Shown here in pieces: positions 35,540 to 45,545 of a stretch of DNA of 64,000 nt (position 1 is the first letter of the stretch; each line of letters begins with the position of its first letter). Under the pieces are notes generated by a model that ran no database searches, was not told the origin of the DNA, and saw only the letters and a program-made list of their open reading frames with translations. Source of the stretch: Dichomitus squalens LYAD-421 SS1 (Eukaryota > Basidiomycota > Agaricomycetes > Polyporales > Polyporaceae); assembly GCF_000275845.1 (NCBI RefSeq), contig NW_006766893.1, forward strand, positions 156,655 to 220,654, given 5' to 3'. The position numbers and the translations under genes are program-made.

Positions 35540-37037
35540 CTAATTGTAGCGCACCTCGTTATCGCTCTTCAGGACAACTTTGGCCTTGGTGAGGACCGTT
35601 GTCCGAACTTTCCCTCCATTATCCCTTTCCCTTCCTCCCACCTTCGTCTCAGATAGGAGTCCCAGGTGAGTAGTACAGAGCACGGTCCTGGAAGGAGCGC
35701 GAGCTGAAGGTGCCTTGAGCAGTTCCGCATTATCGCTATCCATGCGCGTAGGGTCGTATATCGCGTCCGAGTCTGCCACGTACACGACGAAGTCCCGCGA
35801 GATGACGCATTCACCCGCGGTCCACTGGAACCTGAGAGCGAGATTCACGACCTCGTAGAGCTCGGCCTCGAAGTCGCGCACGACCGCCTCCAACACGCCA
35901 TCCCACGTACCGATGGCGCCGCACAAGATCAGAACGTCCGCGATGACGACGGAGAGGGTCTGGAAGAGCCGTTGCGTTTGAGCCTCCCCCCTTTCTATCA
36001 GACTCTTGACGTGCGTGCGACAGAGCGCCCTCCACCTTCCAGCCACGGACTGGGGTTCTGTGTCTGCGTCAGTACTCTGCACGCATGGTTTCTGCGGAGT
36101 AACACTTACCTCTTTCCCGCATGCTCAAGTAAATGCCCTCCAACAGGCCTCGTGAGTCGAGCACACCGAGATCCCAGCACGTCGCGAGCCATCGTGCGTA
36201 CATCGCGATTCCCGCTTGCAGGCTAGTACGGGCCAGGTCGGCCTCGTTCGAGTGATCGCTGGAGCGGAGTGTCGTGACGAGCGATGGAGGAATCCAAGCA
36301 TAACGCTCGAGTCTCCTCGCGGCTTTCTCGACAACAGCGGAGTCCTGCAAGGCCCCGAAACGGACGTGCGGCGATCCCGCGATCTTGCCTGCGGTTCGGG
36401 CTACCTGGGCGTTCAAAAGCTCGACGATGTGCAAGACCTCGTTGTCCTCGACGGCGTCCTCTTGGGCGAGGAAGAGTTGCGCCTCTCGGAGCTCGGCGGT
36501 ACGGGCCTGGAGGAGTGCTGCGGTGGATCGTCGCTCCTTCTCGGCCTGCGCGTGCACCCGTTCCAACTCGGCGATCCTCGCTGCGCTGCGCGTCGCCTCG
36601 CCCTCCAACTGCGCCAGACGGGCTTGCAGCTGCCGGGCGTTCGCGACTGCGCCCTCGAGCTGCTCCTGGCTCCTGGTCCGAGCGAGCTTCTCCTGCTCCA
36701 CTTGCTCTCGGAGCTGCTCCGCTCGTTCTGCGTCCGGCTCTAGTTGGAGAAGGCGCAACTGCACTCGATGAGTCTCTGCCGCTGCAGACTCGAAGTCGAC
36801 CCTCCTCTGCTCGGACGTCGCGCCTACGAGCTCGAGCTGGCGACGAAGCTCGTCTACCTCCTGCTGTTCGTTTGCGGCTATCCGACGGACGTTCGCCCCG
36901 GTTTCCTTCTCGTGCTGGTCTTCGCCGGTAGTCGACAGCGTTGTACGGATACGGTCCGCCCGGAACGATCGTACAATCCAAGAGAACAGCATAGAGGGCA
37001 AGTCGCAGACAGGGAGAGGACGTTTCAGCAGGTTCAT
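35540..37037 (-). CDS. membrane/coiled-coil protein, paralogue 1 (unknown function)
   Basis: Two exons (36110-37037 and 36057-35540) close in frame to 481 residues. The 52-base intron splits a Glu codon just before PQSVAGRWRALCR, exactly as in the other three copies. A short hydrophobic N-terminal segment (LPSMLFSWIVRSF) precedes a long heptad-rich coiled coil (about residues 55-200: ELRRQLELVG, LREQVEQEKLARTRSQEQLE). The block LLQARTAELREAQLFL is shared with copies 2 and 3. A helical domain and the conserved C-terminal module (ISRDFVVYVADSDAIYDP, TVLCTTHLGL) follow. The C-terminus diverges (SDNEVRYN) and lacks the ML-EL-NEH ending of copies 2 and 3. No known domain. It stands alone, without a neighbouring Hsp70-like gene. 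Confidence 0.8.
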
Positions 37038-37909
37038 GGTCGAAGGTTGTGGGCGGGCAAGACTGAAGCCACCGTCATGTCGACACTAAATAACCTCCAC
37101 ACCTAACGCTCATCAGCCCGACGTTTGCTCATTCGACCTCCTAATAATCGAGTCTGACGTATTCTTCCTCGAGGACGGATTAATATCGCAGGTGAATGGT
37201 CTTGCGGACATCGCATGCCTAAAATATCTGGGACTGTGGTCAGGACCCTTGGAAGAGAACGGGGATGCCCATTCACTATACCGGGACATTCTTGCTAAGG
37301 GGGTTCATGGTGCGCGCATCGCCTCAGGCGAGGATTCTCATCTCATATTGTCGTTCGCCAGCCAGACCTTGGTTCTCCTTACACGTATTCGAGTTATTTG
37401 GTGGCCGTGCCGAGCAATGCCGGGGCTGGGTAAGACGTACAAGTTGAGCCGTTTGACCTTCGGAGTTCGGGCCTCAGGTCACGAGCTTCAGGTCGGGCAT
37501 TCGTTTCCGAATCCAATCGATCCGCTACCTCTCTGTGCCCTTACGCTCGAGGAAGCATTCTCATACGTGCTACAGTGTATATTCCATCGAGATATAGAAT
37601 CCATATTTACATCCAAACATAGGCACGCGTCTTACGTACCAGAGTCCAAGCTACGCTGATTACACGGATCACGCTCGAGACACCTCGCAGTTGTAGTAGA
37701 TCTGCATCAAAAGTCGCTTGTAAAGCTGTTATCAGACTCGGCACACTTCGAAACCTGGATCCGCGAGAGAGCGAATATGGCCAGTAAACTTACAGGTATG
37801 TGGTGAGCCCTTCGTGACCCAGGAGATTGTTCCATGACGTACAAGGGATCCCTTCCCGGATACAGTGGGATTAAACTTTCGATTGGAGATCATATGCCAT
37901 TGAGCTCAC
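37038..37909. other. intergenic between paralogues 1 and 2
   Basis: No Hsp70-like sequence was found here, unlike the matching position next to copies 2 and 3. A 155-codon plus-strand frame (37192-37659) shows no recognised motif. Confidence 0.4.
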
Positions 37910-39633
37910 CTAGAGTTCAACGTCCGAGTCAGGCTCTGCACGGGCTTGGACATGCTCGTTGTACAGCTCGTCCAGCATGCTCGTGAGGACGACCGTCGGT
38001 TTAATCAGGGTTGTCTCGTAGAAGACTGCACCATCTCCGTCACTGCCATCCCGACGTTCCTGTCGAGTAAGGCCGAGCCGCGTCGTGCACAAGATGGGAT
38101 CGGTTAGGATCTGATGGCGTTTTCCCTTCGCAGGACGTCCCCATTCGTCGTCCATGAGAGCAGGGTCAAAAACGGCATCGATCGGCGCGATCGTCACGGT
38201 GAGGTCCCGAGAAACTATCATTTCCCCTGACATCTTCTGGAACTCTAGAGCGAGGTGTACAACGTCACCTATGGCTGAGCCAAACCGCGTGTTCATGTCG
38301 TCGAGGAGGGTCTGCGGAACCGCTGGAACACCACAAGCCAACAGGACTGTCACAATGTGTTTCGCGAGATCGTCTTCGCCCTCTTGCTGGAGTTGTACGT
38401 CTCCCGCGGAAAGCGCTCTGACGTGGACACGACTGAGAGCCCGCCACCTCCCGGCGACAGACTGCGGCTCTACACAAAAGTCAGAACTGTAGTACTGGCT
38501 GCTAATCAAGCGTACCGCTCTGTTGGATGCTCGTGTACAAGTGCTTAAGTTGGACACCAGACCCCCGTCCGCCACAGAAGTCCCAAGTGTTGCACAGCCA
38601 TCTGAGATATGCCGTTACAAGTGCCTGTAGAGCGATCTGCAATATGACTGGGTCTTCGGCATGATTGTGATGCTGAATGGCATGGAGGAGCGGTGATGGG
38701 AGTAAAGCCGGATCATGTGCAGCGAGCTGAGCGCGCGCTTCTTCCATGACTTGTACGTTCTGGTCGACCCCGCAGAGCCCATCGAAGACGTCCGCTATCG
38801 TAGCGGCCGTCTGGTAGATTCCTGAGTTGAGGTTCGTGACGCAGCGCATGACTTCGCTATCCGAGGTATCGTCCGTCTTGTCCAGGTAAAACTGCGCTTC
38901 TTGTAGCTCCGCCGTCCTGGTCTTCAAGAGGAGTTCAATTTTCTGCTTTTCGCCCGAGGCGAGTAACGCCGCCCTCTTGAGCTCTTGCACCTCCCCTTCA
39001 AGGCTCCGATACTCCCTGTCCTTGTTGTGCAAACGGTGCTCGAGATCCTCGGCGTGCGCGGTGGCGCGGGTGCATCTATCCGACACCCTCTTCAGCTCGC
39101 GCTTGGTCCGCTCTAGCTTATCCTACAGAGCTCCAGATCAGATCAATATGCCCCTCGGATCCCTCCTCAAGTCTGTCACGCACCTCAGCCTCGGATTTTT
39201 GGGCAGCAAGCTCCCTCGTCAACCTAGCTATCTCTGTCTCTGCGGCTTGCAATTTCCCATTCAGACGTGTCACTTCTGACTCCGGTCTCGCTCTCGTGGT
39301 TTCCGAGGAGACAGTATGGGTTCGTTCCGAATGATGAGCCGTTACGAGAGGAGCCTTAGAACGAACGCTTTCCGGCTGTACAGTGTTCGACTGCCGGACG
39401 GCCTCTGGCTGCGTGCCGTTCATAGAGCTAGGCTGCGGATCGTGGTCTCGTTGTTCATGTACTTCCGAGTAAGTCTGCATCGAGGGCAGCGTTCTCGTCT
39501 GAGTGTCGGCTGACATTGGTTGCGGTTCAACAGGATCGAGGAATCTGGCCAGGGTGCGTCGTGCGATATGCAAGAAGAAAGATAAGTCCAAGGTCATAGT
39601 GGATGGAAGAACGAGTGGCTCAGACGGTGCCAT
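37910..39633 (-). CDS. membrane/coiled-coil protein, paralogue 2 (unknown function)
   Basis: Three exons (39184-39633, 38516-39122, 37910-38469) close in frame to 538 residues. The N-terminus MAPSEPLVLPSTMTLDLSFF has a hydrophobic segment (LDLSFFLHIARRTLARFL), then a Ser/Thr/Gln-rich linker. The coiled coil runs through LNGKLQAAETEIARLTREL and LEGEVQELKRA, followed by LLLKTRTAELQEAQFYL and DDTSDSEVMRCV. The C-terminal module starts after a G|AG-split Glu: EPQSVAGRWRALSRVHV, then IVSRDLTVTIAPIDAVFDP, LCTTRLGL and LIKPTVVLTSMLDELYNEHV. Divergently transcribed from the Hsp70-like gene at 40032 across 398 bases. Best aligned with paralogue 3. Role unknown; the hydrophobic N-terminus suggests membrane attachment with a cytoplasmic coil. 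Confidence 0.85.
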
Positions 39634-39745
39634 CTTCCGGGTTTGTTGATTAAGGTTGGTAGCCGTGGTGTCCGATGACCTAACATTCAGCATGGTTTGA
39701 GTATCTCGGCTACTACGCCGAGCTCTTTAGTCCTTTAACGTCAAA

Positions 39746-39759
39746 GGCTACCGCAGCAC
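39746..39759 (+). repeat. 14-base promoter motif, unit A copy 1
   Basis: GGCTACCGCAGCAC, preceded by TCAAA as in the matching copy of unit B. Confidence 0.6.
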
Positions 39760-39877
39760 CGACACCCTAACACAAGACAATGCATAATTCTTCTTCATTG
39801 CCATCGGGAGCCCGGATACGTTTATCGGCGCATTCGAGATTCTCACGCGGTTAACAAAGGTAATCGAAGCATTATCT

Positions 39878-39891
39878 GGCTACCGCAGCAC
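39878..39891 (+). repeat. 14-base promoter motif, unit A copy 2
   Basis: GGCTACCGCAGCAC, preceded by TCT as in unit B copy 2. Confidence 0.6.
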
Positions 39892-40031
39892 AGCGACGGC
39901 TCCCGCTTGTGGCCGTTAATCGCCCATTGCCTCGCAGATCAGGCGGTCGTGATACCGACAGGGGTCTCCGAGAAACCAACAATCCCAATCCCTACCTCCA
40001 CTGTCGATTTTCCCCTTCATACACAGAATCT

Positions 40032-42496
40032 ATGCCCTCACTTCAGCCTTACAGTGGCACTGTCCGGAAGCTCGTTCTCGGCATCGACATTGGCACCACG
40101 TATTCGGGCATCGCATACGCTCTGCTTGACCCTGGCGAGGTGCCCAAGATCCATGGTGTTACGCGGTACGTCTGCTTCCGGGGCATATCTGAGCGTTGTT
40201 CATGTGGGAGAGGACAGCTTTCCGGGGCAAGAGAATGCTGCAGGCGACTCAAAAATCCCCTCTATTCTATACTACCGTCAAGATGGCTCAGTACATTCTG
40301 CCGGTGCCGAAGCAGCTCTCCCTGGCATGGATTTAGAAGCTGAGGACCAGGAACTCGTGCTCGTAGAATGGTCCGTGTCCTTGTTGTCGAGTCATGCCCA
40401 ATCCTTCTTATATAAAGCCCCAGGTTTAAGCTTCATTTGAGGCCGGAGAGACTCGACTCCGGCGACTTCAGACGTCAAGACCTTCCTCCGCTCCCGCGCG
40501 GCAAGTCAGTTATCGACGTCTTCTCCGACTTCCTCGGGTATCTCTTCCGCTGCGCGAGTCAGTACATTCGCGAGACACACGCAAATGGGGAGAGTCTGTG
40601 GACATCAATCGAAGATCGCATCGAATTTGTTTTGTCCCACCCCAATGGCTGGGAGGGTCTTCAACAGGGCAGAATGCGTCAAGCAGCCATTACGGCTGGC
40701 CTTGTTCCAGACACTGCCGCGGGTCATGCTCGAGTCCACTTCGTCACGGAAGGGGAAGCGAGCTTGAACTTCTGCATTCAAAGTGGGCTCACAGAGGAAA
40801 CCATGCAGGTCTGTCCTGATTTCTCATGGTTGCTAAGCCTCCAAGTGCTTGTTGCTGATCTAGATGCTACAGGATGGCAAGACTGTCATGATTATCGACG
40901 CGGGCGGAGGGACTGTCGATATCAGCACCTACACATTCGTCTCCATCTCTCCTGTGTCGGTGGAGGAGATCACATCAGCTGACTGTGAGTAGCCATTATG
41001 CCCCACCTAACTGCTCTCACCGTGCGTTATAGGTATTCTTCAGGGCTCGACGCGAATCAATCTCAGAGCCGAGAAGTTCTTGAAAGGTAGAGTGCTCTAT
41101 CAGGGTGTCAGGTGCCATGTGGATCACTGAAACTCTCCAAGAGAGACTGGCGTCTTCAGCTTACGGAAATGACGAGGATATCAAGTCAATGATGGACTAC
41201 TTCGACAAATCGACAAAGCCGGTTTTCAAGGACCATAAGGAATCGTCGTACATCAAGTTCGGTTCGATGAGCTGCAACGACGCGAAACACAAGATACGTC
41301 GTGGTCAGCTCATGCTCAGCGGGTAAGGCCGCAGCTCCAGTTGTGCTGACCGTTTCACCGATCACTCACTACGTGGTGCAGGGCGGAAATGAGTTCATTC
41401 TTTCAACCCTCTTTGGATGCCATCGTCGACGTCGTTCAAAAGCAGCGTCGAGAAGTCGCTAGTCCACTTGAGGTAGGTGACGGTTCTCGCTCGGGGGTAG
41501 CCATTGACGTGCAACATTGCATCATAGACTGTCTTCCTCGTCGGTGGCTTCGCTGCCAGTCCATGGCTGCATACTGCTCTGAAGAGTGCACTCGACGCTC
41601 ATGGAGTCACCCTGTGCCGTCCGGACTCCCACACGTACGTCCGAACTTCCCTCCCTTGCATACGTTTTCTAATTCCCGTATTACTCACAGGAGTAAAGCA
41701 GTCGCCAATGGTGCCGTGTGCTTCTACCTTGAGCAATTCGTCTCGGCACGAATCATGAAGATGACATATGGTACCGGAGTTGCCGTCGATTACGACCCCA
41801 ACGATCCGGAGCATCATCGACGCCGCGACAGCTTGTTCATCCGTCCTTCTGGCAGGGTTATGATACGAAATGGCTTCTCTACGATCTTGAAGAAGGTACT
41901 TACTCAACATCAAGTCGTAATGTGTGCTGACCGTTTGAGGACCCGTACACTTAGGGAACGCGGATGAGGGAGAGCGAGGAGATCTCTCAGCCGTACAACA
42001 TTGAGGCCCGTAATGTGAGAACGTTGGACAGTATCGTCAGCGATGTCCTTTGCTACAGAGGCAGATCTGCTCAGCCCAAGTGGGTCGACGTTGAACCAGG
42101 CAAGTCTGATTGATACTCCCATATCGGGGTTCATATCAACAGCATCGCGTTGCCAGAATTCTACACACCTCTTTGCACGGTGTATGCCGACACATCCAGG
42201 GTGAAGAAGGTAGCACATAACGGGCCCGAAGGCCTGTACTACTTGCAGGAATTCAAGGTTGTCCTTCTCTGTGGCCTTACCGAGCTCCAAGCACAAATCA
42301 GCTGGGTAGATGGGGTGAGCATTTCCGTCCTCCGCTATCCTGCGGCAACGAGCTGATGGACATTCGTCAGGGCGTTGAGCGTCGGTGCGTCCTGCATTGC
42401 ACCGTCATAAACTGCATTACTAACTAGCATTACTAACTACGACACAGGGGCCCAGCCAAGATAGTCTATGACGATGATCTCGAAGTCTCGCACTAG
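40032..42496 (+). CDS. Hsp70-like (HSPA12-type) ATPase, copy A
   Basis: Thirteen exons close in frame to 601 residues: 40032-40165, 40218-40370, 40424-40808, 40873-40984, 41033-41086, 41142-41322, 41382-41472, 41528-41634, 41691-41895, 41955-42103, 42143-42314, 42371-42384, 42448-42496. Actin/Hsp70 nucleotide-binding motifs are clear: phosphate-1 LGIDIGTTYSGIAYA, phosphate-2 MIIDAGGGTVDISTYTF and adenosine motif VFLVGGFAASPWL. There is no classical substrate-binding domain or EEVD tail; the C-terminal third (SDVLCYRGRSAQPKWVDVEP, LCGLTELQAQISWVDG) is typical of basidiomycete HSPA12-like proteins. No signal peptide. The exon plan matches copy B exon by exon. Intron 10 is only 39 bases. Divergent from paralogue 2, suggesting co-expression. 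Clients and function are unknown. Confidence 0.9.
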
Positions 42497-42773
42497 ATCA
42501 GGACTTGGCTGCTGACCGTCATGGATGAGGTACTGTCGTCTATTCCAATTGTTCCTGAAATTGTATATTTGAAGTTGAGTTCTGCAACTTGTTGGCGTCG
42601 AATAGGAGTCGCGTTGGTAGCATTTCTTGAGTGTATATTCATGTATCAGTATCCGTCGTTCGTCGAGTACAGTCTACTACTAGGCGAAGCACCGCAGCAT
42701 ATATCATCAACCACTTGTCTTCGTACGTGATAGGGCAAGTGGGGGTGTTCTAGCCTTGAGTGATATCATCGGC

Positions 42774-42811
42774 ATTTCAGGCTACGCCTAAGGAGCCACC
42801 TCAGACCCTTG
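42774..42811 (-). pseudogene. scrap of the alpha/beta hydrolase 3' exon
   Basis: AAGGAGCCACCTCAGACCC matches AAGGAGCCATTTCAGACCC inside the last exon of the hydrolase at 48298-48415, in the same position and direction relative to the upstream Hsp70-like gene. Only about 40 bases can be matched, so the remainder was deleted or never copied. Confidence 0.55.
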
Positions 42812-42841
42812 AGTCCTGAGTCCACTGGCAAGTCGTTGCGG

Positions 42842-42883
42842 TTCAGCTTCAGCGCTTCGACGGCTGCACCGGCTCAACGGCCC
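42842..42883 (+). repeat. 42-base repeat, unit A copy
   Basis: Starts TTCAGCTTCAGCGCTTCGAC and ends CTCAACGGCCC. It matches 50571-50612 at 41 of 42 bases, although the sequence around it is not similar. Confidence 0.75.
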
Positions 42884-43398
42884 GGAGCAGAACCGGCGCT
42901 TCTGTTACCATTATTGTGAGGATAATCGGGTATGCCGAACGCGACCACTTAAGCGAGCCATTGACGTCGGATTCCAACTTAAGGTTGTCGAGTTTCGGTG
43001 ACCACTCCATCTACAGTCCTGCCTGAAGCTTCACGGTCACGGACGCCGATTTTATGCGAGTATCAGCTGGCATATATGCAGCTGCACATATTGGCACGCG
43101 TCTTCCGCACAACAAAGCTTCGAACTGATCACGCAAGCCCCAGCTCCGAAGGCTGGTACTAATTGCACACATGACATTCGTCTATAGGGTGATTTCTGAA
43201 GCCTTATCTGACAAATTCTAGGCCCCAGAGAAAAATGTGTAGGATCGTCATACATCCAGGTGCGAGCGGTAGATCATCGCTGATCACTTTGCTCCCCAAA
43301 TGCCCTACTGGAGACGGGTGTGACCTGTGGTGAGATCTGGTGAGTGTTAGCTTCTAGCCCATTCGCCATTGGACTCACATGAGGTAAATGTGTCTCTA

Positions 43399-45070
43399 TC
43401 AAGGCATAACGGTATTGATATGCTCGTTCCACAACTCGCTTAACATGCTGGCGAGGACGACTGTCGGTTTCATCAGGACTGTCTTCTCGACAACCACTCC
43501 GTTTCCATCACAGCCTTCCCGTCGCTCCTCTCGTACGAGGCCAAGCTGTGTTGTACACAAGACAGGATGGGGTTGTATTGGACAGAAGTTCCCCTTCGCC
43601 GGAGGTGCCCATTCGTCGACCATCAGAGCTGGGTCGAATACCGCATCGACTGGCGCGACAACCACGGAGAGATCACGGGAGACGATCATCTCCCCGGTTG
43701 TCTTTTGAAGGCGTAGAGCAAGGCGCACGGCCTCGTGCAACGCAGGCGCGAAGGAACTCTTCACGTTGCAGAGGAGCGTCTGAGGAGGCGTCAAGACCCC
43801 ACAGGCCAAGAGGACATCGGTGACGTGTTCCGCAAGAATACCTTCTCCAACCTGCTGGCGTTCTACATCCCCCGCGAGAAACGCTTTGACATGTAACCGG
43901 CTCAGAGCTCGCCATCTTCCGGAAACTGATTGCGGTTCTACGGGGAAGTTAGAGCCGAGCGACTGACCTCCGGTAGCAGCAGTACGTACCCTTCTCTCGA
44001 ATCTCTGAGTACATCTGCTCAAGGAGTGAAGGTCTAGCTGCAACATGGAAATCCCAACTGCTGCTCAACCACTTGAGATATGTCGCCATGAGTGCCTGCA
44101 GCGTAGTTTGCATCACGATAGAGTCTCCGACGTGATCGAAAGACCGAACGGCATTGAGGAGTGTCGCGCTGACTAGCGCAGAACTGCCGAGTCGAACACT
44201 CGCCTGTTCGATGGACTCCGCGTTCTGGTCACCTCGGCACAGCACGTGGAAGGCGTCTGCTATGGCGGCCGCGGCTTGGAAAATACCCGAGTTGAGGTCT
44301 GCGACGCAGCGCACGACTTCGCTATCCGAGGTATCGTCCACCTTGTTTAGATAGACCTGCGCTTCCTGGAGCTCCGCTGTCCTAGTCTTCAAGAGGAGCG
44401 CAGTCTGTTGTTTCTCGTTCTCCGCGCATACTACCGATCTCTTTAGAGCCTCCACCTCCAATTCTAGGTACTGAATACGCCGCTCCATGGTGGACGAATG
44501 GTGTTTCATCTGCGACGCATATGCAGTGGCGTGGGTGCGCATCTGCTCCGCGTTTTTCAGGTCGCGCTTCAAACGAGCGATATATTCCTGTAGAGCTGCA
44601 TATCAGACACTCTTCTCTATTCCTCAAATCGTTTGACCTACATCAGCATCTGATATGTGAGAGGCTAGCTCCGAGCTGAGTCTAGCATCACGTTCCTGTG
44701 CGGCCTGCAGTCTCCCACTCAGCGTCTCCACCTTTGACTCCGACTTCGTCAAAGCCCTCCGAAGACGTTGGGCTTCCGACATCGAATCCCCTGTCTGGAC
44801 GGCTTTCGACTGACTAGTTGATACCAGAGAAGCCTCGGACTGAACGCTGGCTGGTTGCCCGATATCCGACTCTCGGGTGGACTCCGACCGTGTGCCGCTC
44901 ATCGAGACAGCTCTGGAACGACGAGTTGGTCTTCCACGTTCTTCGTACGTACCCATCGAGGGCAGCTTCTGGTTTGCAGCGTCCACTGACGTCGACTGAG
45001 CAGCACGGGAGAGTTTGGGCATGAGGGTTTGGACGATACGCAGGAAGAACAGAGAATAGTCCCAGTTCAT
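43399..45070 (-). CDS. membrane/coiled-coil protein, paralogue 3 (unknown function)
   Basis: Three exons (44642-45070, 43990-44587, 43399-43937) close in frame to 521 residues. The acceptor at 44588 is chosen because it keeps frame and aligns EYIARLKRDL with DKLERTKREL of paralogue 2. The start MNWDYSLFFLRIVQTLM gives the hydrophobic segment. In paralogue 2 the ATG lies 13 codons further up, but here that codon is GTG (45107-45109), so the start has probably moved downstream. Coil and conserved blocks: LSGRLQAAQERDARLSSELA, LLLKTRTAELQEAQVYL, DDTSDSEVVRCV, then EPQSVSGRWRALSRLHV, IVSRDLSVVVAPVDAVFDP, LCTTQLGL and LMKPTVVLASMLSELWNEH. The last intron again splits the Glu codon as G|AA. Divergent from Hsp70-like B. 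Confidence 0.85.
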
Positions 45071-45230
45071 GGTGTACAGCAGGGCGAGGGGCGGTTGAGG
45101 TGCTGCCACCTTGTCCTCTCTTGAATCAGCTCGCTAGACACCATACCCGATTACCGGAATTGTGGTATGACTTTGGTACTTCGTTGCTACGCTAACGTCT
45201 TTCTGATTGCTTTGTGCCTCTTGTTTCAAA

Positions 45231-45244
45231 GGCTGCCGCAGCAC
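45231..45244 (+). repeat. 14-base promoter motif, unit B copy 1
   Basis: GGCTGCCGCAGCAC, one change from unit A. The flanks TCAAA and TGACA match unit A copy 1 (TCAAA and CGACA). Confidence 0.6.
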
Positions 45245-45406
45245 TGACAGCAATTCACGAGATTATGCAAAACGCTCCAGGAATCAAGGGCACGCGGCTT
45301 GAGTGCAGAAGGAGGTATCTCTCTTTGGTCATTGATGTACCCTTTGTAAGTGCACTTGCATTCGAGATCCTCAGCCCTTTGACACAGGGTGTTTGACCAT
45401 CAGTCT

Positions 45407-45420
45407 GGCTACCGCAGCAC
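45407..45420 (+). repeat. 14-base promoter motif, unit B copy 2
   Basis: GGCTACCGCAGCAC, preceded by GTCT (ATCT in unit A copy 2). Confidence 0.6.
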
Positions 45421-45545
45421 TACAGAGCTTTTGGCCGTCAATAGCTCGTTGTTCGACCCAGATAGCCATAATAAGGACATGGGCCTCTGAGGCATCAACC
45501 GACCCCAGTCCCCACTCTTAACCTGCACTATCGCGTTCAGCAAAC

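Larger units (their letters stand above)
39634..40031. promoter_or_regulatory. bidirectional promoter, unit A
   Basis: A 398-base gap between the divergent starts of paralogue 2 (-) and Hsp70-like A (+). It contains two copies of the motif GGCTACCGCAGCAC and a pyrimidine-rich tract before the Hsp70-like ATG. The equivalent gap of unit B has the same arrangement. Confidence 0.6.
42497..43398. other. unit A to unit B junction region
   Basis: Apart from the hydrolase scrap and the 42-base repeat listed separately, no gene is seen. The first 250 bases after the Hsp70-like stop retain patchy similarity to the sequence after copy B (for example CAGCATA near 42697 and 48210). Confidence 0.5.
45071..45545. 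promoter_or_regulatory. bidirectional promoter, unit B
   Basis: A 475-base gap between paralogue 3 (-) and Hsp70-like B (+). It holds GGCTGCCGCAGCAC and GGCTACCGCAGCAC with flanks like those of unit A, but most other sequence has diverged. Confidence 0.6.

Noticed and set aside
36223..36981. 252-codon minus frame and 215-codon plus frame rich in Arg/Ala
   Set aside because: Both are alternate-frame shadows of the coiled-coil exon of paralogue 1.
42097..42104. Apparent GC donor (G|GCAAGT) in both Hsp70-like copies
   Set aside because: The phase does not fit the conserved downstream ALPEFY frame. A GT donor three bases further on (AA|GTCT) fits in both copies.
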